Positions 40,618 to 55,600 of a DNA stretch of 64,000 nucleotides are shown one piece after another. Every line of letters starts with the position of its first letter. The first letter of the stretch is position 1. The notes under the pieces are model-generated. The model was not told where the DNA came from and did not search any database. It saw only the letters and a list, made by a program, of their open reading frames with translations. Location: contig JAXCGZ010022667.1 of the NCBI GenBank assembly GCA_037179515.1, positions 62,001-126,000 on the forward strand, read 5' to 3'. The translations under genes were made by a program, and so were the position numbers. Origin of the DNA: Halocaridina rubra (lineage: Eukaryota; Arthropoda; Malacostraca; Decapoda; Atyidae).

Positions 40618-41918
40618 GGAACCAATTTTAATAGCATTGCTTCTTAAACGTAATTCCAGCAAGATGAAGTGCACAAAGCCAAATAATAATTATACTAAGG
40701 GTTTCTGATCCACGACTCAACCAGGGTAACTACTACTTCTTCCTTCTCTCTGTCTCATGTGCTTTTATTGTACTAGGAAGTTTTTTCATGTTCCTCTTTT
40801 AATTCCCACATTCCCTTAGTCCCCATATGGAGTCCCTCTATTTGGGGTATAGCTAGGTACTGGGCCGTCCCCAAGCCTTTTTTCGTCATTACTTACTTCT
40901 ACGCTGTGAGATAGGTCCGGGTTGTAACTACGAAACACGAATCCTGCTTCTGGAGACTGGCCGGACAACTGAAGGGCGCCGATATATCTGCCATGAACCT
41001 CTTCCGCCCATGTTTTATGAATATCAAGGCGGTCCTATGACCATTTTTCTTCTCACAACACCTATCCCCCGGAGGTGGATCTCACTCTCAAGCTCAAAGT
41101 CTGCAACTTAAAAATAGCCTGGAGTAGATTCTATTATCGGAAAATAGGGCCTAATGTCACTATTACAAATGCAATAAAGACTAGATATCACCTCTGGGTA
41201 CAAAGAATGGTCATATGTAAGCACTCAAAGGGTATACTGTGCATCCCTTGCATCTGCAGGCGCTTGCAATTTCTCCAAAGGGTAAAAGGGACTGGTATGC
41301 AAAAAAAAAAAAAATTGAAATTGCAGGTCGGGGCTGCCTGGAAATAGGTTGGTGGTTGTAGGTGTGTGTCTACACCATTAGATATTCCAAGATACTTAGG
41401 ATGTAGCTGAGTAACTGATAGATCATATCTACATGACATTAGTATGCTATAGATATCAAAAAGAAAAGTCATGAAATGCTGAGAACAGCCACTATAGAAA
41501 CACTATTATTAACAGTGACTACAGTAACACAAGGGCATGAATAAAAAAATATGCAAATCATTTGGTTACTACTGATAGTATTACGGAAATAATAATTAAC
41601 AAGAAGGGCCATGGAGTGATAGCAACAACAACAGCCAACATAATAATAATAATAATAATAATCGTGATAATGATAATAAAAATAGAAATAATACGAAAAA
41701 CATTGAATATACAAATGATACTGGCATTTTGAGGCAAGAACAAAGTTCTGTACTTATATTTCATAATAATGCTCATTTTAAATCCATTTCTTTTGGTAAT
41801 TTTTTGTTAACTATTCCGAATTCCTGCTGTCATAATATATATATAGTAGAATAGTCACCAACCTTCTTGTTGCTCTGTTTGTCAGTGGGAAGTCATATAT
41901 TTTCCAAGACAGTTTCAA
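40618..41918. other. Unassigned sequence with an AAT microsatellite
   Basis: No supported gene. An (AAT)n run lies near 41,640-41,665 and an A run near 41,300. The low-complexity frames here are not convincing proteins. Confidence 0.4.
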
Positions 41919-42783
41919 TATGTGGAAGATAAAGTAGTTAAAATGGGTACTATAAAAGACAGTACTAGTTATAAGCTAAATAACCGTGAAATCATGAGTT
42001 CTCAGTGTGAAAGGGATTTGGGAGTTCTTGTGAGTAGTAGTCTTAAGCCAAGAGAGCAATGCACAGCAGTCAGAAATAAAGCAAACAGAATTTTAGGATT
42101 TATCTCAAGAAGCGTTAGCAATAGGACGGAAAAAGTTATTTTGCAGCTCTATCTTGCATTAGTTAGGCCCCATTTAGATTATGCTGTGCAATTCTGGTCA
42201 CCCTATTATAGAATGGAAATTGAATCCTTGGAGAGAGTGCAGCGAAGAATGACCAAGATGATACACAATATCAGAAATCTACCATATGAGGACAGATTAA
42301 AAAAACTTAATCTACATTCTCTAGAGAGGCGAAGAGTTAGGGGGGATATGATTGAAGTGCATAAATGGTTTAAAGGGATTAACAAGGGAGATATTAATAA
42401 AGTTTTAAAAATTCATGATCAAACTAGAACTCGTAATAATGGATTTAAGCTTGATAAATTTAGGTTCAGAAGGGAAATTGGTAAAAATTGGTTTGGTAAT
42501 AGAGTAGCTGATGCATGGAACAAGCTTCCTAGTAGGATAGTAAATGCCAATACCTTAGACACCTTCAAATGTAGATTAGATAGACATATGACAGAGGTAG
42601 GGTGGGTATGAATAGGTTAATGCTTATTAGAAAAATCATAAACAGAAAAATAGAATAAATAAGTAGAGTAGAATAGAATAGGTTAGACATGCTGAAAATA
42701 CAATTACAAAATGGAGCTCCCTCGTGTGTGCCAGTAGGCATGTTGCAGTGTCCTCTATTCTTATGTTCTTATGTTCTTATGTA
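41919..42783 (+). pseudogene. LINE2 3' fragment with TTCTTATG tail
   Basis: This encodes the C-terminal part of a CR1-like LINE ORF2 as a 229-codon open stretch (CERDLGVLVSSSL, LVRPHLDYAVQFW, LERVQRRMTKMIHNIRNLPYEDRL). About 160 bp of 3' untranslated region follow, then three units of an 8-bp tail (ttcttatg). The catalytic RT core is absent. It is the same family as 44,172-47,885 on the other strand. Confidence 0.88.
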
Positions 42784-44171
42784 AAGGGAAGGAGGGATAC
42801 TGCTCTGAACTATAGACCAGTTTCCTTGACCAGCATAGTTTGCAAAGTTATCGAGAAACTACTAAGGAAACATATCTCTCTTCACTTGGAATCCTTCAAC
42901 TTTTTGTCAGTGAGGCAACATGGCTTCAGAGAAGGTAGATCAACAGTAACAAACTTATTAGAATTTTATGATGAGGTAAGCCGAATCCTACAGGAAAGAG
43001 AGGGCTGGGCAGATTGAATATTCCTAGACTTCCAGAAAGCGTTTGACACTGTTCCACATGGGAGACTTATTAGGAAGCTGCAAGCAATGGCTAGAATAGG
43101 TGGAAATGTCTTGGAATGGATAAAAACTTACTTAGAAGGAAGGTAACAGAGGGTTAGAGTAAGACACTCAGTTTCTGAATGGAGAAGAGTTAGTAGTGGA
43201 GTTCCACAGGGTTCAGTTTTAGGGCCACTTTTGTTCCTTGTATATGTAAATGACCTACCAGAGTCTGTAAATTCATTCATGAATATGTTTGCAGATGATG
43301 CAAAGATTGTGAAGAAAGTAGGAAACGAGAATAATGGTAGAGAACTTAAGGAAGATCTAAATAGTCTGCATGAGTGGTCAGAAAAGTGGCTAATGAAATT
43401 CAATACTTCAAAATGTAAGGTAATGAGAATGGGTACAAGTGCAAGAAGGCTCAAGCTTGACTACTCGGTGGCTGAAGTGCAACTTCAAGAGACAGAAAAT
43501 GAGAGAGATCTAAGAGTAAACATAATGGCAGATTTGTCTCCAGAAATACATATAAATGGCATAGTAAGGGCAGCATGTGCATTCTTATCAAATGTAAGGG
43601 TAGCCTTCAGGCACATGGACAAGGAAATGTTCAGAAATATTTATGTAACCTATATGAGGCCAAAACTCGAATATGCAGCCCCCTTTTGGAATCCACACTT
43701 GAAAAAGCACATAGCTAAGCTTGAAAAAGTTCAAAGACATGCCACGAAACTGGTGCCAGAAATACGCAATCTCAGTTATGATGAGAGGCTGAGGGAATTA
43801 GACTTCCCATCACTCGAAGCTAGAAGATTGAGGGGGGATATGGTGACAGTCTTTAAATTCCTTCATGGTTATGATAGAGTGGATAGGGATGGATATTTTG
43901 ATATGGCTGGCTCTAGAACTAGAGGTCATAGTTTGAAGCTTCATAAGAAAACTTCTTTGCAGGATGTAAGGAAATACTTTTTCAGTGTAAGAGTAGTTGA
44001 TAATTGGAATTGGCTAAGCGAGGAGGTAGTTAATGCTATCTCAATCCACAGCTTTAAGGACAGGTATGATAAGTATGACTAAGTATAAAATGGAATCGAT
44101 CAGGAGACGGGAAGATACGAGCTTTGGGATCTTTCCCGTAAACACAATTTGGTAATTACAATTAGGTAATT
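42784..44171 (+). pseudogene. LINE1 copy, RT to 3' end
   Basis: A 5'-truncated LINE1 starting in RT (GRRDTALNYRPVSL). It has a TGA near 43,016 and a TAA at 43,144-43,146, then an open 283-codon stretch with FADDAKIVKKV and the C-terminal region. It ends with two 14-bp tail units (aattaggtaattac). The TAA is at the same codon as the stop in the near-full-length copy at 58,271-62,335. It begins directly after the LINE2 tail. Confidence 0.9.
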
Positions 44172-44614
44172 ACATGAGGCAGCTCCATTTTTGAATGATA
44201 TTTTCAGCATGTCTAACCCATTCTATTCTACGCTACTTATTTATTTATTTTTTTTATGATTTTTCTAATAAGCACTAACCTATTCATACCCACCCTACCT
44301 CTGTCATATGTCTATCTAATCTACATTTGAATGTGTCTGAGGTATTGGCATTTACTATCCTACTAGGAAGCCTGTTGCATGCATCAGCTACTCTATTACC
44401 AAACCAATTTTTACCAATATCCCTTCTGAACCTAGATTTATCAAGCTTAAATCCATTACGAGTTCTGGTTTGATCATGAATTTTTAAAACTTTATTAATA
44501 TCACCCTTGTTAATCCCTTTAAACCATTTATATACTTCAATCATATCCCCCATAACTCTGCGCCTCTCTAGAGAATGTAGATTAAGTTTTTTTAATCTGT
44601 CCTCATATGGTAGA
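44172..44614 (-). pseudogene. LINE2 copy, 3' part (left of solo LTR)
   Basis: The C-terminus of LINE2 ORF2 on the minus strand (MIEVYKWFKGINKGDI to HMTEVGWV) with its 3' untranslated region. It lacks the TTCTTATG tail. It is continuous with 45,633-47,885 once the solo LTR is removed. Confidence 0.9.
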
Positions 44615-45632
44615 TGTGGATGATTTCCTGTGTTATTTACCCTTCGATTTTATAAACCCCTAAATTCGGAAATCCTGACATGGCTTCAGTAGAGGCCTAC
44701 AACGATCTCAAATTTAAATCCTCTACCAATAAACTATAATTAATATTACATGCATAGACATACATGCAAATATTTTATAAGGGGGTTTATGAACTGCTGA
44801 TATGTGAATATTTAAATAAACTCTCCTCACCTAAAATTAAAAGTTCCTCATACAGAATAATAAATTTTCTAACATACATTCTACCTAAGTGTTCAATTAA
44901 ATGAGCTCATTCTGTCCCTCACACGTAGTTATAAATATTGTTAGAAATATAATAACTCAGTACTCATCTGTCAGGATAACCCTGATATCGTCAGCAATCA
45001 CGGGACTTCGAATCAAAAACGTATCTTCTGATCCACAGATCTCTATCATGTTCTTCTACTTGAGTGTCTCGTAACGCCCCACGAGAACAACTAATTATAA
45101 ACTTATAAGTTCTGTCAATAAACACATTAAAAATGAGTGCCTCGTAGCATCTCACGACAGCAACTAATTACTCTTTAACAAACTTATAAGTACTGTCAAT
45201 GAACACAGTAAACATGAGTGTCTCGTATCATCTCACGAGTACAACTAACTTTTTGTAATAAAGTCTTACAAAACTCCTCTCGCTTTTTAGGGGTCCTTGA
45301 TGCTAGGACTAACCTGAGTTATGACTTGTTTACAACGGTTCTTTGTTCAACGAGGCGATGCAATAAGCGTTATCAAGGAGGTGAAGGGTTAATGGCTAAA
45401 ATCCATTAGCGACTAACATTCCTTTCTCCAAGTCTTCTACAGCCAGCCTCCATAATAAACTACACTTTATACATACGAATATACGTGTATACATGATAGA
45501 AATTAATAAGTACACATACTAAGTCAAAAAGTATACATTCATGCACTTACGTTACAATAAACGAAACTATATGCAAAACAACACTTACATAATGTACGTA
45601 GAAATAAACTGTCTTGAAATATATTCAAGACA
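44615..45632. mobile_element. Solo LTR (1018 bp) inserted in LINE2
   Basis: It starts TGTGGATGATTTCC and ends TATTCAAGACA, with TG...CA ends. The 5-bp duplication GTAGA lies at 44,610-44,614 and 45,633-45,637. The empty site (tggtagatttct) is visible, reversed, in the LINE2 at 42,270-42,290. There is no coding region. Inside are three copies of a roughly 75-bp repeat (45,062-45,245), and at the right end a hairpin. I cannot assign it to a superfamily; a nonautonomous element with these ends is the alternative. Confidence 0.78.
45062..45245. repeat. Threefold repeat with CTCGT/ACGAG palindrome inside the solo LTR
   Basis: Three units begin gagtgtctcgtaacgcccc, gagtgcctcgtagcatctc and gagtgtctcgtatcatctc near 45,062, 45,137 and 45,213. 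Each has CTCGT followed a few bases later by ACGAG (ACGAC in the middle unit), then acaactaa or a close variant. Confidence 0.85.
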
Positions 45633-47885
45633 GTAGATTTCTAATATTGTGTATCATCTTGGTCATTCTTCGCTGCACTCTCTCCAAGGATTCAATTTCC
45701 ATCCTATAATAGGGTGACCAGAATTGCACAGCATAATCTATATGGGGACTAACTAATGCAAGATAGAGCTGCAAAATAACTTTTTCCGTCCTATTGCCAA
45801 CACTTCTTGAGATAAATCCTAAAATTCTGTTTGCTTTATTTCTGACTGCTGTACATAGCTCTCTTGGCTTAAGATTACTACTCACAAGAACTCCCAAATC
45901 CCTTTCACACTGAGAACTCATGATTTCATGGTTATTTAGCTTATAACTTGTATAGTCTTTTATAGTACCCATTTTAACTACTTTACATTTTTCAACATTA
46001 AATTCCATTTGCCATTTGTCTGAGCATTCAAATAATTTATTTAAATCTTCCTGTAAAGCATGAATGTCTTCTTTTCCATTTATAATTCTACCTATTTTAG
46101 TGTCATCTGCAAATTTACTCAGGTTACTACTGATATCCGAATCCAGATCATTTAGATATACGATGAATAATAGGGGACCAAGTATTGAGCCTTGTGGTAC
46201 CCCGCTAGTAACCGAGCCCCACTCCGATATCTCTCCATTTATGCAAACCCTCTGTTTTCTGTCTTTTAACCATTCTTTGATCCATCTGAGAACAGCTCCT
46301 CCTATACCATGAGCTTCCAACTTTTTAACTAATCTTTTGTGAGGAACTCTATCAAAAGCTTTGCTAAAATCTAGATATATTGTATCATATTCTTTGCCAC
46401 AATCTACTGCCTCGTAAACTTCTGAATAAAAAGACAGTAAGTTTGTAAGGCACGAAAAACCCTTCAGAAACCCGTGTTGTGAAAGTTTTATCAGTCTGTG
46501 TAATTCTAGATGTGCCCTTATTTTATTTGCAATGATGGATTCTAGAATCTTACCCACTGTTGACGTTAAACTTACAGGCCTATAATTATTCTTTTTAACT
46601 CGTTCTCCTTTTTTAAATATTGGTACCACATCTGCCAATTTCCACTCCATGGGTACCGATCCTAATTTTACTGAATTATTAAATAATGCAGTTAGTGGAC
46701 AACTATGGTCTTCCTTGCATTCCTTTAATATTCTAGCATATATACCACCAGGTCCCGGAGATTTATGAGCCTTTAATTTATCTATTTCTTTTATTACCTC
46801 CTCTCTCGTAATATTTATTGAACTAAGTATATTATCGGGACTGTTTCTGTAAATGGATTCTACCTCCGGAATATATTCCAAGTTTTCGTTGGTAAATACA
46901 GATAAGAAATAATCATTTAAACATGTACACATCACTTTATCATCATGTGATATGGCCATAGGCTACTTCAATTGGTCCGACTTTTTCCTTAAATTTTGTA
47001 TGATAGTGTTGATAAAACCCTTTAGGATTTTCTTTAGCTTCTGCTATTTTAACTTCGTATTTTCTTTTCGACTCTCTATCTTTTTAACTTCCCTGTTTAA
47101 CTGTATATATTGCTGCCTCACCTGCTCTTCACCTCTTTTTAGTTTCCGATATATTCCTCTTTTAATACCTATAAGATTCCTTATTCTATTGTTCATCCAT
47201 TTAGGATCATTTTTTCTTGATCTGAAATGTTTCATGGGAATATAGTCTTTCTGACTATTCTTAAGAGTCTTGACAAAATTGTTATATTCCTCATCCAAAT
47301 TTATATTAACTGACGGACTGCTGTTCTTTCCTGTGAGAGAATTTACTGCATTGATCTTATATTGTGATAATCCTTGGCCTGTGGTACTCAATTCTCGGGG
47401 TTCTCTGCTACCTGGGACCTTACCTGCTGGAATAACTATCCACATCTGTACCCCAGAAATCTCTTACCATACCTCATTAGATAATTTAGTTTTTAAGCCC
47501 TCAAAATCTCCTGTTCTAAAGTTTGGAACAATATTCTTATTTTCCTTTATAGTTTCCTAGAAAATGATGTTAAATCTAATGGAACCATGGTCACTGTTGC
47601 CCAATGGTTCACCAACTTCTAAATTTGTAACCATATTCTCTCTATTACTAAGAACTAAATCCAGTATATTCACCCCCCGTGTTGCTTCAAGTACATGCTG
47701 AGAAAGGTAATTGTCTTCTACTACTTCCAAAAACTCCTTAGAGCTACTATCACTTGTTATGGTTTTCCAGTTAATATTTCTAAAATTACAATCGCCTACA
47801 ATGCAAACTCTATTCGACCTGGTCACTTTAGAAGTTTCATCGTATATTATTTGCGAATTTAAATTATCTAGATCCGGTGGTCTGT
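45633..47885 (-). pseudogene. LINE2 copy, endonuclease and RT (right of solo LTR)
   Basis: On the minus strand the endonuclease C-terminal half (47,885-47,557) has VVYRPPDL-like, GDCNFRNINW, ILDLVLSN and NSDHG motifs. A linker (47,445-47,044) follows, then an open RT stretch (46,959-45,639) with KKGERVKKNNYRPVSL, QHGFLKGFSC, DFSKAFDRVPHKRL, GVPQGSILGPLL and FADDTKI. Frame breaks lie near 47,500 and 47,000. The 5' end is truncated at an A run (47,893). The style is CR1-like. It is inactive. Confidence 0.9.
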
Positions 47886-48173
47886 AGACTACTCAAAAAA
47901 AAAAAAAAATTATTTCCATTTTGTACAATGGTTATTCAACATTAATAGTAACTTATAAGTAGACATGTAATTAAACTAACAAATAAGAGGGTTAGACATA
48001 TAGTTAAATTAAATGTAGCTTTCATAGAAAATAATAATGCTGTAATAAAAATGTTACAATAATGTTAATAATAAAGTAGTAAGTATGCCACTAGATACAG
48101 GATCGTTATTATCGGCATCATTTCCATATTTGTTTCCTTACAATGAGAATAATTAGTTCTTAATGAGCAGCAA
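47886..48173. other. A run and AT-rich sequence, probably LINE 3' region
   Basis: It begins with an A14-A15 run. The rest is AT-rich and may be the 3' untranslated region of the minus-strand LINE fragment to its right. Confidence 0.4.
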
Positions 48174-48981
48174 CTATTTGTCCAAAAGAAAACTGTATAG
48201 TTTGCCTTTGAAAGCTGTGAAAGAGGATGCATTTTTAAGATGCTCTGCAATATTATTCCAGAGTGTTGGCCCTTTGATAGTGATCATCTTTGAACCTGCT
48301 TCTGTGTTTGTTCTGTGAATAAAGAGCTCACTACTCTGTCTTGTGTTGGTTCCCCTTATATCCCTGACTGTTTTTAAATCAAATAGCCAGCTAGGATAAT
48401 GATGGTCCAAAATTTTGAATACAAAAACATAAATAGCATAAGCGACCTTATTTTCTGCCCGCAGCCACCCAAGTTTATTGAGAGCTGGTGTGATGTGGTC
48501 GTATTTTCTTATTCCTCCCAGGGCAACTCGAGCTGCAAAATTAATAAGCTTCTGTATTCTGTTTATCTGAGTCTTAGTGGTAGCTCCCCAAACAGTTGTG
48601 CAGTAATTAATGTGACTTAGGGCTAGAGATTCAACAACAGTTATTCCAGTGGTAGTCTCAAAACTGTCTTTTATACGTGATAAGTACATTAATGTTCCTG
48701 TAACCTTTTTGCATACTTTATCTATGTGGGAATCAAACAACATGTGGTTATCAAAGTGAATTCCTAGGTTTTTGACTGTTTTGCTAGGTGTGATAATATT
48801 GTCGCAAAAATTAATTGTTGTATTTTCTGGAATTTGTGCTATGTGGAACCTTGAACCAATAAATATGCACTGTGTTTTACTTTCGTTAATTAACAGCCCA
48901 ATTTCTTGGAAATAGGTTTTAATTTTTGACAGAGTGTTTTCTGCTCTTAAAGTTAGCTCTGGGAGATTATTAATATCACCA
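48174..48981 (-). pseudogene. LINE3-related RT C-terminal fragment
   Basis: The minus-strand ORF (48,743-48,174) has TGTLMYLSRIKDSFETTTGI, INRIQKLINFAARVALG and IKGPTLWNNI, colinear with the LINE3 ORF2 C-terminus at 55,140-55,720 but clearly diverged. Upstream, another frame adds LLINESKTQCIFIG. The RT core is missing and there is a frame break near 48,745. It is a related family rather than a LINE3 copy. Confidence 0.82.
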
Positions 48982-49072
48982 TAAGGTTTCTGAATTTAGA
49001 TTTGTCTTAATTCCAGACTTAATGCAGCTTCTGAGGCTATCTTATCAAATGAAGGTTCTATCCACTCCTCGA

Positions 49073-50700
<1,628 letters not shown>

Positions 50701-50943
50701 AACACTGTCACTCCCACAATGGCACAGCCGCCCGTTGCGATACTACAGCTAAAGGATTTTTAAACTTGAATAGGACTCTCCAGGACAGTTCGATGTTAAG
50801 TCTTCCTTCAATTACGGTTCTTATTTTATGCCTACATCAACACGGAATATTCTTGGATAATCATTACACATCTCCTAGTATCCCTTCACATCTGACAAGT
50901 CATTACACTCTCATACCGCAGTTTCCCTCCCATTCACACCAGA

Positions 50944-52685
50944 ATGTCCTCATCGGAAAATGTTGACCTTTATGACCTTACGTGTGTAAATACTGATAAT
51001 TTTCCCGAAGTGTTTATATCATCTCTGGACAGAATATTCGTATATTCACGTGAGGACATCAGAAGGGAATTGGAAAAAATTAAAAAAGTCACTCTGTACA
51101 AAACAAGTCAACTTTTGCTTTCGAAGGTAGTGGAACTCTTTCCCCAATACAGTGGTAAACACATCATAAAAAAATGTGTAAAAAAGAAATAATTACAAAC
51201 ATAATCATTTTTAGCGCAAGTGTCCTGAATATCTCAATGAATGAAATAAATGGTGAACTTGACAAACTCTTTCAACCTCAAACTTCGGTTGTAAAATCCA
51301 TAGAGTCTAAAAAAACACATGACCTAGGAGACCTACATCGAATGATAGAAAGTCTTGCAGATAAGGTGAAAATTTTGGAAGCAGATGCTGAAAAGGTGAA
51401 AACCTTACAACACAAGGTGGGTTTACTAGAATCTGACATTGTCCTACTTAAAAGAGATAATTCTAGGTTGAAACTGCTATTAGAAACATCTCCACCTCTC
51501 AGTTCAGTGCTGTCACCTAACAACGATGATGTCCCTTCTATCAACAACCCTCAGGTTTTGCAAACTAGGTTTTCTGTCTCTACTCACAATTCCTTCAGTG
51601 CATTGAGTGATGAATGTGACAGTGGTAGTGAAGAAGAGATAGATCCAGATAAAAGTGATAGTCATCAAGACAACCTGAATACACCATCTAGCATAAATAA
51701 TCAAATCAGTAACAGGTTACAAAATAGTGATGAAACAACAGCGTCCTTTCCCACTACTCCTAACAATACAACAACAGGCACTAACCAGAACAAGATTCTT
51801 CCCAGCACAAACAACCAACCTGGTAAAGAGTTGCAAAACAGCGAAGAAGATATAGAGTCAATCTCCACTACTCCTAACAACACAGCAACTGTCACTAACC
51901 AGGACACCCAAATTACATCTTCCAGCACAAATAACCAACCCAGCAATAGGCTGCAAAACAATGAAGAAAACAGAAAAGACAAAATAGCAGCAATCTCTAT
52001 TCTAAACATTCCATCGAAGTCCTCTCCCCCACAGCCACAGTTGCCAAATAATGCAAGTGCAAGGGTTACAGCTCAAATATATATTCGCATTCCTGGCAAC
52101 CCCTTTGAGAGAGAGATACGTAATACACTGACAAATCAAGGCATTCCTTCTGAAGAAGTCTTGATTAAGGAGCTTTCTCGCACACCAAACTGGGTTTCCT
52201 TCGCAATAACGATATCGAAAGGATTTGAATATGTGCCTTACAAACTGAATCAATGGCCTACAGGCACAAGTGTCCAGCCATTTCGTGGGAGCAAACAATG
52301 GACACAACCTGGGTATTCTACAAAATATCCCAAACTACAGTCATACCAAAATAAACAGCAAAGAGCTAATGAAACAATCCTCTATACGCGAGACTACAGA
52401 AAGAGACACGATACAAACCTCTCTTATCGCCGTCCACGCACAAGAGACTTCTCCTGGAGTGATGGCTCTTACAACCCTAGACACTCACCTAGGCATACAA
52501 ACTTTGGGAAGGCCCGATCATACCACGGCACGTACTCAAACCAGCGTTACACATCCAACGGCAGGTACAGACACCAGGATCCATGGGCTAACCCCAGAAC
52601 ACACTACAGTGATGAATTCCCAGCAGAATCACACAGTCGAAACTACAACTATGACTATGGATACCACCCCAATGAAACATGGTAA
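50944..52685 (+). pseudogene. LINE3 ORF1 (nucleic-acid-binding protein), one frameshift
   Basis: An ATG at 50,944 opens about 80 codons (MSSSENVDLYDL to YSGKHIIKKC) that run into a stop just after an A6 run near 51,180. One missing base there would join it to the long frame ending at 52,685. The long frame has a coiled coil (LADKVKILEADAEKVK to RLKLLLETS, about 51,340-51,490). An Asn/Thr/Ser-rich section of three imperfect repeats (TNNQPSNRLQN-type, about 51,680-51,970) comes next. A possible RNA-binding-like segment and a basic Tyr/Arg/His-rich tail follow. I do not see CCHC knuckles. It would bind element RNA as in other LINE ORF1 proteins; that role is inferred. Confidence 0.78.
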
Positions 52686-55600
52686 TACCTCGTCTCCTGC
52701 TGTTGCTGTTACTGCTGCCGATGTGAAAGTTACTTGTAAATATAATGATAGATTACCTGTCGTACATATAAATGCACAATCTCTGTTATCCCATATACTA
52801 GAAATTGAACATATGCTTGTACAAGAAAATATTGATTTTCTTTGCATTAGCGAATCATGGCTGTATCCGTCAATTAATAATGCATTTATTAATATTCCTT
52901 CATATAATATTTATCGCTATGACAGTGGTAGAGGTGGAGGTGTATGTTTATTTGTTAAAAATTATTTGAAGGCCACTGAACTAAATCTTGAAACTGAGAA
53001 GCACGAAGGAGTGGAAGATAAATGGATCTCTGTCCAACATAAAAAGTTTCCTTCTATTATCATAGGCTGCGTGTACCGCCACCCCAAAGCCCCGGTAACC
53101 TCTTTTAGCTATATTTTGGACGTTTTTAAGGAGATAATTTTAAAAAACAAACCAGTTTTTATATATGGCGATTTTAATGATGATCAACTAAAAAGAGAAA
53201 ATAAAATGAGTAGACTTATTAAGAATTTAAATCTAGAACAGATTATAAATAAACCAACTAGAATCACTCCCACTTCAGTTTCCCAAATCGATCTAGTAAT
53301 AACAAACTCCAAACATATGATAACTAAGTGTGACGTAATGTCAAGCCCTATAGCAGACCACGAGGAAATTGTAACGTCCCTAAATATTCGCAAACCAAAG
53401 AGACAACCAATCTTTAAAACATTCAGATGCTTTAGAAATTATTCACAAGAATTACTTTGTAGTTTACTTATGAATGAAGTACATAAATTAAATGAAATTC
53501 TATATACCGATAATATAAATATACAAGTAAGAATTTTAACCAGTGTCTTATCATCATGTATAGATCGATGTGCACCACTCGTGACAAGAGAAATATTTCG
53601 TCCCCCCGCTCCTTGGATAACAGATGACATAAAAAACATTATGAAAGAAAGAGACAAACTACAAAATGAAGTAAAACTACAAAGAGATAATATCCCTTTA
53701 AGAGAAAAGTTTACAGAGCAAAAGAAACAAGTAAAATCATTATTAAGTAACAGTAAGAAACAGTATTACAAAAATGAATTTCAAAACGCTAAAGGCAATA
53801 TCTCTGATACATGGAAAATTGCTAAAACCATGCTTTCCAATAACTGTAATAGAAGTAGTAACATATCAATTATACCCGATGAGGTAGATGTAAGTGCTAA
53901 AGCAGAAGAGTTCAATAATTTTTTCGCTGAAGTGGGGAAAAAAACCTTTGAAAAAACAAAAAAAGAAATAATAAATGAAATCAATAATAGTAATGGTGGT
54001 AATAATAATGATGATCGTAGTAGTAATAATAATAGTAATGTTGATAATGGTGTAAATAATAATGATGGTGGTAGTAATGGTAATGATAATAGTGATGATG
54101 GTAGTAATAATAATAATAATGTTAATCTTGAAGAACATAGTGCATTCAATAGAAGTAATGATGTCTTTAACCCTACTACAGTAGATTGTAATACAGTAAT
54201 CTTAGTAATAAAAAATCTGAAAGACTCTAATGCATATGGATCAGATGGAATTTGTTTTCGTTTTATTAGAGATTCATTATTTGTAATAGCATATTATCTG
54301 ACGGTAATAATCAATACTACCATAGTTACCAATATTTACCCAGATTTATGGAAAAATCCCCATGTAATTCCTGGTTTTAAAAATGGAAATCCTGACGACG
54401 TCTCTAACTATAGACCAATCTCTTTACTGCCAATTTTATCAAAGATACTTGAAAAGATTGTTGCAAATCAGTTAAGTGAGTTTCTTGAAAAAAAATAAAC
54501 TTATTGCAAAAAGTCAACACGGTTTCAGGCCAAAATTATCAACTGAAACTGCCTTATTGAAAATATCAGATGAAATATACAAAAATATAGATAATAAGAA
54601 AATATCATTGCTACTACTACTCGATCTTTCTAAAGCTTTTGATAGTGTACACCACACTATTTTATTAGAAAAATGCAAAAAAATGAACATTGACCCAAGC
54701 TGGTTCGAGAACTATTTAAAAAACCGCTACCAGTCAGTCAGAATAAAAGATGTAGTTTCAAGTCGCAAGAAGGTATTGTTTGGGGTCCCTCAGGGATCGA
54801 TCCTAGGACCTATACTTTTTCTAATATATGTAAACGATCTAGTAAAATATTTACCTAAGTGTTATGTCATTCAATATGCTGACGATACTCAAATCTTAAT
54901 TGAAGGAGAAATTAATGATTTAGAAAATATTATTCGTAGAGCAGAAGAAATTTTGTATATGGCTAAACGTTATTTTCTAAAAAATGGTCTGTTACTTAAT
55001 GAAACTAAAACCCAATCTATTCTTATCGGATCCAGACAATTATTATCAGAAGTTGATGACAATCTTCATATAAATTTTAACGGTAATATCATTAAGCCAA
55101 TGAACTCGGTAAAGAACCTAGGTGTCTATTTTGACCGTTACATGAATTTTGAAATGCATATAGATGAAATTTATAAAAAAGTAATGGGTACTCTAATATA
55201 TCTAAATAGGGTAAAAGACTCATTTGAAACATCAACTCGTATAATAATTGTCCAGTCCTTAGCTATGAGTTTAATTAATTACTGTCTCAAAGTTTGGGGA
55301 TGTACAAATAAGACTCAATTACAAAGAATACAAAAGTTACAAAACTTTGCAGCACGAGTGGCTGTTGGCAATGTAAGACAATACGAGCACATCTCTCCTA
55401 ATTTAAAAGATCTAGAATGGATAAAGATTAGAGATAAATATGTTTTTGATATATGTACCTTTGTTTTTAATATACTAAGAAACAATCTTCCTGATTGCTT
55501 GTATAATTTTTCTACAGTAAGCTCAGTTACCGGGTTAACTACCCGTCAAGGGGAAGATTTATTAGTACGAAGGTCTAAAACTGATATTGGCTCAAGAGAT

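Noticed and set aside
53781..54149. Leu/Ser-rich minus-strand frame opposite the LINE3 linker
   Set aside because: It is antisense of the AAT/GAT/GGT triplet run, so it is low-complexity shadow coding.
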